The translations under genes and the position numbers were made by a program. Source: Oscillospiraceae bacterium (GTDB taxonomy: Bacteria; Bacillota; Clostridia; Oscillospirales; Acutalibacteraceae). Taken from it: DNA of 8,267 nucleotides. Shown piece after piece: positions 5,867 through 8,267 of the stretch (the first letter of the stretch is position 1; each line of letters opens with the position of its first letter). The stretch covers positions 1 through 8,267 of the forward strand of contig DOUO01000168.1 in the NCBI GenBank assembly GCA_003520555.1. The letters run 5' to 3'. The notes below the pieces were generated by a model. It was not told where the DNA came from, ran no database searches, and saw only the letters and a list, made by a program, of their open reading frames with translations.

Positions 5867-5895
5867 ATTATAATACAAGCCGCGGCGTTTGTCAA
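5867..5895 (-). promoter_or_regulatory. Perfect consensus SigA promoter of the ylxM-ffh-rpsP-khpA operon
   Basis: On the minus strand TTGACA (complement of 5890-5895) and TATAAT (complement of 5867-5872) are separated by exactly 17 bases. Both hexamers match the consensus fully, in keeping with a highly expressed SRP/ribosomal operon. Confidence 0.93.
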
Positions 5896-6152
5896 TAGCG
5901 TATTATAAATAAAAAAACGCATTGTGAAAATAATACAAAAATTGTTTATTCGGCAAATATTATTACGCTTTAATTATCGTCGTTTTTAAAATAATGTTTA
6001 CTAAAAAGCGTAAAAAGAATGATTGTTCGCAAAAAAAAGTCATAATATTCTACAAAGGCGCATGTGCATAAAAACCGCATATTGGTTGATTTTAACAAAA
6101 ATAAAAAAATGGATAAAAATATATAATTTTACAAGCATTTTTAAAAAGATTA
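5896..6152. other. AT-rich divergent spacer without a recognised gene
   Basis: This non-coding stretch is very AT-rich compared with the flanking genes, with many A and T tracts. I see no tRNA, no riboswitch that I recognise, no convincing small ORF with a ribosome binding site, and no strong terminator. The only internal pairing of note is ACGCTTT (5965-5971) with AAAGCGT (6005-6011) across a 33-base gap. A TATAAT at 6122-6127 has no matching -35 at the right distance. Confidence 0.6.
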
Positions 6153-6161
6153 TGGTATAAT
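6153..6161 (+). promoter_or_regulatory. Extended -10 promoter of the phoH-ybeY-dgkA unit
   Basis: TGG-TATAAT (6153-6161) is an extended -10 element with a consensus hexamer. No good -35 lies 16-18 bases upstream (a TTTACA lies 22 bases away). Transcription would start near 6168, leaving a leader of under 20 bases before ATG 6186. Confidence 0.65.
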
Positions 6162-6185
6162 AAGACAGAAAATAATTCTATTATT

Positions 6186-7163
6186 ATGAAACAGAGGTAC
6201 TTGAATACGGAACAGGTTATCAATATTGACAGAATGGAAAACGCCGTCGCGCTGTTTGGCAGCTTTGACGCCAACATGAAGCTTATCGAGCGCGAATTCG
6301 CGGTTAAGGTCACCTGCCGCGACAGCGAGCTGAAAATCGAAGGCGAAGCCGAGGGCGTAATGAAGGCTCAGCTTGTTATCGACAGCCTTCTTCAGCTTTT
6401 AAACAGAGGCGAAACCCTGTCCGAGCAAAATGTGCGTTACTGCATTTCGCTTGTAAACGAGGGCAGCGAGGAAAAAATTGAGCAGCTTGCCGGCGACTGC
6501 ATTTGCATAACCTCAAAGGGCAAGCCCATTAAGCCGAAAACAATCGGTCAAAAGCGTTACTGCAATATGATTTCCAAAAACACCATAACCATCGGCGTGG
6601 GACCTGCCGGCACGGGCAAAACCTATCTTGCCGTCGCAATGGCCGTCACCGCGTTCAGAAGCAAGCAGGTTAACCGCATTATCCTCACCCGTCCCGCGGT
6701 TGAGGCAGGTGAAAAGCTCGGCTTTTTGCCCGGAGACCTGCAAAGCAAGGTTGACCCGTATTTAAGGCCGTTGTACGACGCCTTGTTTGACATGCTCGGC
6801 GCGGAAACCTACCAAAAGTACGTTGAGCGCGGAAACATTGAGGTCGCGCCGCTTGCGTACATGCGCGGCAGAACGCTTGACGACAGCTTTATCATCCTTG
6901 ATGAAGCTCAAAACACCTCAAGCGAACAAATGAAGATGTTTTTAACGCGCCTCGGCTTTAACTCAAAAATGGTCATCACCGGCGACATAACGCAGATAGA
7001 CCTTCCGCGCGGAGCCAAAAGCGGTCTTAAGGACTGCGTAAAAATTCTGAAAAACATTGAGGGAATAGGGCACTGTACCTTTGACGCAAAGGACGTTGTG
7101 CGCCACAAGCTTGTTCAGGATATCATTAAGGCGTACGCTAAATACGAAAACAACAAGTCTTAA
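6186..7163 (+). CDS. phoH: PhoH-family ATPase (PhoH/YbeZ type)
   Basis: PhoH proteins are cytosolic P-loop ATPases related to the helicase core of superfamily 1 and thought to act in RNA metabolism, often encoded next to ybeY. Visible here: an N-terminal KH-like segment (about 20-75, VALFGSFDANMKLIEREFAVKV...), Walker A GPAGTGKT (139-146), the PAVEAGEKLGFLPGDLQSKVDPYLRPLYD block (170-198), Walker B FIILDEAQN (235-243) and the VITGDITQIDLP sensor block (263-274). Length of 325 fits the family (310-350). ATG 6186 keeps the TEQVIN segment before the conserved region, but no Shine-Dalgarno sequence precedes it. ATG 6234 (309 residues) is a less likely alternative, also without a clear site. The operon continues into ybeY. 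Confidence 0.95.
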   Translation: MKQRYLNTEQVINIDRMENAVALFGSFDANMKLIEREFAVKVTCRDSELKIEGEAEGVMKAQLVIDSLLQLLNRGETLSEQNVRYCISLVNEGSEEKIEQLAGDCICITSKGKPIKPKTIGQKRYCNMISKNTITIGVGPAGTGKTYLAVAMAVTAFRSKQVNRIILTRPAVEAGEKLGFLPGDLQSKVDPYLRPLYDALFDMLGAETYQKYVERGNIEVAPLAYMRGRTLDDSFIILDEAQNTSSEQMKMFLTRLGFNSKMVITGDITQIDLPRGAKSGLKDCVKILKNIEGIGHCTFDAKDVVRHKLVQDIIKAYAKYENNKS

Positions 7164-7211
7164 TTTACATTCACATTCAGTAGGTATGCTTAGGAAAAGA
7201 GGGTGTTTAAA

Positions 7212-7715
7212 ATGGCTGACAAAATCAAAGTTATAATCACAAACCGCCAAAAAACCGTAAAGATTCCAACAGGTATCCGCATGCTTGTACGCAGGTGCTG
7301 CAACGCTGTTTTGCAGCTTGAAAAATTTGAGGGGCCTGCCGAAATCAGCGTTACATTTACCGACAACGCAGGCATCAGGGAGCTGAACAAGCAGTATCGG
7401 GACAAGGATATCGAAACCGACGTGCTGTCGTTCCCCATGGGTGAAAACGGCGTGTACGATACCGACATGGAAACAGGAGCGAAAATACTCGGCGACGTTG
7501 TAATCTCGGTTGAAAAGGCAAGGGATCAGGCTGAGCTTTACGGTCATTCCTTCCAGCGTGAAATCGGTTATCTTACCGCTCACAGCGTGCTTCATCTCCT
7601 CGGATACGACCACATGGAAAAGCTTGAAAAGGTAAGAATGAGGGAAAAGGAAGAGCTTGTTATGGAACAGCTCGGACTTCCGGCTTCGTCAAGCTATATC
7701 GCCGACAAAGTGTAA
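7212..7715 (+). CDS. ybeY: YbeY, rRNA maturation endoribonuclease
   Basis: YbeY is a zinc-dependent single-strand endoribonuclease involved in 16S rRNA 3'-end maturation and ribosome quality control. The 167 residues show the family blocks VTFTDNAGIRELNKQYRDKDIETDVLSFPM and ILGDVVISVEKA. The metal site HSVLHLLGYDH has His124, His128 and His134 as ligands. Start choice: GAGGG (7199-7203) is eight bases from ATG 7212, while the GTG at 7203 overlaps that site and would add only three residues. It lies 48 bases after phoH with no terminator between. In many Clostridia a membrane HD-domain gene (yqfF/pgpH) sits between phoH and ybeY; it is absent here. Confidence 0.97.
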   Translation: MADKIKVIITNRQKTVKIPTGIRMLVRRCCNAVLQLEKFEGPAEISVTFTDNAGIRELNKQYRDKDIETDVLSFPMGENGVYDTDMETGAKILGDVVISVEKARDQAELYGHSFQREIGYLTAHSVLHLLGYDHMEKLEKVRMREKEELVMEQLGLPASSSYIADKV

Positions 7716-7717
7716 GC

Positions 7718-8203
7718 ATGAAAAAGCAGCTTAAAAGCTTTGGCTACGCGTTTGGCGGAATCGCGCGCGCGATTTGCACCGAAGCTCACATGCGCTTCCA
7801 TCTTGTCGCGGCGTTTTATGTGCTGATATTCTCATTGTTCTATAATTTCTCGGCGGCGCAGTACGCTGTGCTGCTAATTCTTATCGCGCTCATCATTGCC
7901 GCGGAGCTTTTGAACACCGCAATTGAAAATGTATGCGATTTGGTTACCTCAGAGCAAAATTCTCACGTAAAAATTGCCAAGGACATGGCTGCCGGCGCGG
8001 TTTTGGTTTTGTCAATCGCGGCGGCTGTCATAGCGTGCGTGTTTTTTATCAACCTCAAAGTAATTGCCGAAATATTCGGTTTTTTCGCGTCAAATCCGCT
8101 GTTGCTTGCACTGCTTATTATTTCGGCGGTCGCGGCGGTAATTTTTGTTTGGCTCGGGCCTGACGGAATCCGCAATAAATTATTCCGTAAAAGAAATAAA
8201 TAA
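7718..8203 (+). CDS. dgkA: DgkA-family undecaprenol/diacylglycerol kinase with an extra C-terminal membrane segment
   Basis: This is an integral membrane lipid kinase of the DgkA family; Gram-positive members phosphorylate undecaprenol to recycle the lipid carrier of wall synthesis. The core holds the N-terminal amphipathic region, EAHMRFH (22-28), TM1 (about 29-45), TM2 with the signature AELLNTAIENVCDL (62-75; Glu63, Asn66, Glu70), KDMAAGAVL (88-96) and TM3 (about 92-113). The catalytic signature is intact. A fourth hydrophobic helix (about 127-147) and a basic tail (KLFRKRNK) extend it to 161 residues, compared with about 120-140 for the common three-helix form. It starts two bases after the ybeY stop with only a weak upstream purine stretch, suggesting translational coupling. 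Substrate (undecaprenol or diacylglycerol) cannot be told from sequence alone; undecaprenol is favoured by lineage. Confidence 0.95.
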   Translation: MKKQLKSFGYAFGGIARAICTEAHMRFHLVAAFYVLIFSLFYNFSAAQYAVLLILIALIIAAELLNTAIENVCDLVTSEQNSHVKIAKDMAAGAVLVLSIAAAVIACVFFINLKVIAEIFGFFASNPLLLALLIISAVAAVIFVWLGPDGIRNKLFRKRNK

Positions 8204-8204
8204 T

Positions 8205-8237
8205 AAGGAGGCTTTCTTTTGATTGCCTCTTTTTTTT
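8205..8237 (+). terminator. Terminator after dgkA
   Basis: AAGGAGGC (8205-8212) pairs with GCCTCTTT (8225-8232), eight pairs with one G·U and a 12-base loop, running into a T tract that extends to 8237. It begins just after the dgkA stop. The left arm also reads as a perfect Shine-Dalgarno sequence. Confidence 0.75.
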
Positions 8238-8249
8238 CGCGCGCTTATG

Positions 8250-8258
8250 TGGTATAAT
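8250..8258 (+). promoter_or_regulatory. Extended -10 promoter element at the right edge
   Basis: TGG-TATAAT at 8250-8258 repeats the arrangement found upstream of phoH. The 17-base position upstream holds only T residues, so there is no good -35. A new plus-strand transcription unit probably starts near 8265 and its gene lies beyond the window. Confidence 0.55.
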
Positions 8259-8267
8259 AAACGCATA

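Noticed and set aside
5816..5878. N-terminal extension of ylxM from ATG 5878
   Set aside because: The extra codons overlap the leader and -10 element of a perfect promoter, lack a ribosome binding site and do not resemble YlxM; ATG 5815 has AAGGAG.
5965..6011. ACGCTTT/AAAGCGT inverted repeat as an ncRNA in the divergent spacer
   Set aside because: Seven-base arms across 33 AT-rich bases are expected by chance in such sequence, and there is no promoter-terminator pair around it.
7203..7211. GTG 7203 as the ybeY start
   Set aside because: It overlaps the GAGGG ribosome binding site that is correctly spaced for ATG 7212.
6963..7613. A 216-residue minus-strand open frame across phoH and ybeY
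   Set aside because: It runs opposite the conserved Walker B region of phoH and most of ybeY, with no family resemblance; antisense shadow.

Overview
The window looks like a chromosomal housekeeping segment of an anaerobic Clostridia bacterium, most likely from the Ruminococcaceae/Oscillospiraceae. The evidence is an LL-diaminopimelate aminotransferase (DapL) next to DapF, an IreB-family phosphoprotein, the Firmicutes order ylxM-ffh-rpsP-khpA, and a phoH-ybeY-dgkA cluster. Consensus SigA promoters, GGAGG-type ribosome binding sites, GTG/TTG starts, moderately GC-rich genes and AT-rich spacers fit this. Genus and species cannot be named from the sequence alone. No transposase, phage gene, CRISPR array, tRNA or rRNA was seen.

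Layout. (1) Bases 1-2560, plus strand: a reading frame open at the left edge joins the C-terminal allosteric (MGS-like) domain of carbamoyl-phosphate synthase large subunit, CarB, in frame to a complete diaminopimelate epimerase, DapF. A hairpin terminator candidate follows, then dapL, whose real start is probably TTG at 1382, then a second hairpin. DapL and DapF catalyse consecutive steps from tetrahydrodipicolinate through LL-DAP to meso-DAP, for lysine and peptidoglycan. (2) Bases 2638-3310, plus strand: a short transcription unit with a SigA promoter, ireB, an unrecognised 99-residue protein and a strong terminator. (3) Bases 3317-3484: a convergent junction crowded with hairpins. (4) Bases 3485-5895, minus strand: ylxM-ffh-rpsP-khpA, driven by a perfect consensus promoter at 5867-5895. 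This is the SRP/ribosome operon, but it ends after khpA, without the rimM-trmD-rplS genes usual in Firmicutes. (5) Bases 5896-6185: an AT-rich divergent spacer without a recognisable gene. (6) Bases 6153-8237, plus strand: extended -10 promoter, phoH, ybeY, dgkA and a terminator. A further extended -10 element at 8250-8258 probably starts the next unit beyond the window.

The genes serve cell-wall precursor supply (dapF, dapL, dgkA), cell-wall stress signalling (ireB), co-translational protein targeting (ylxM, ffh), ribosome structure and RNA handling (rpsP, khpA, ybeY, phoH). The clearest unusual object is the CarB-DapF fusion. Other points worth checking are the unknown partner of ireB, the perfect inverted repeat touching the dapL ribosome binding site, the shortened ffh operon, and the phoH start without a Shine-Dalgarno sequence. 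I found no evidence of a wholly new multi-gene system.
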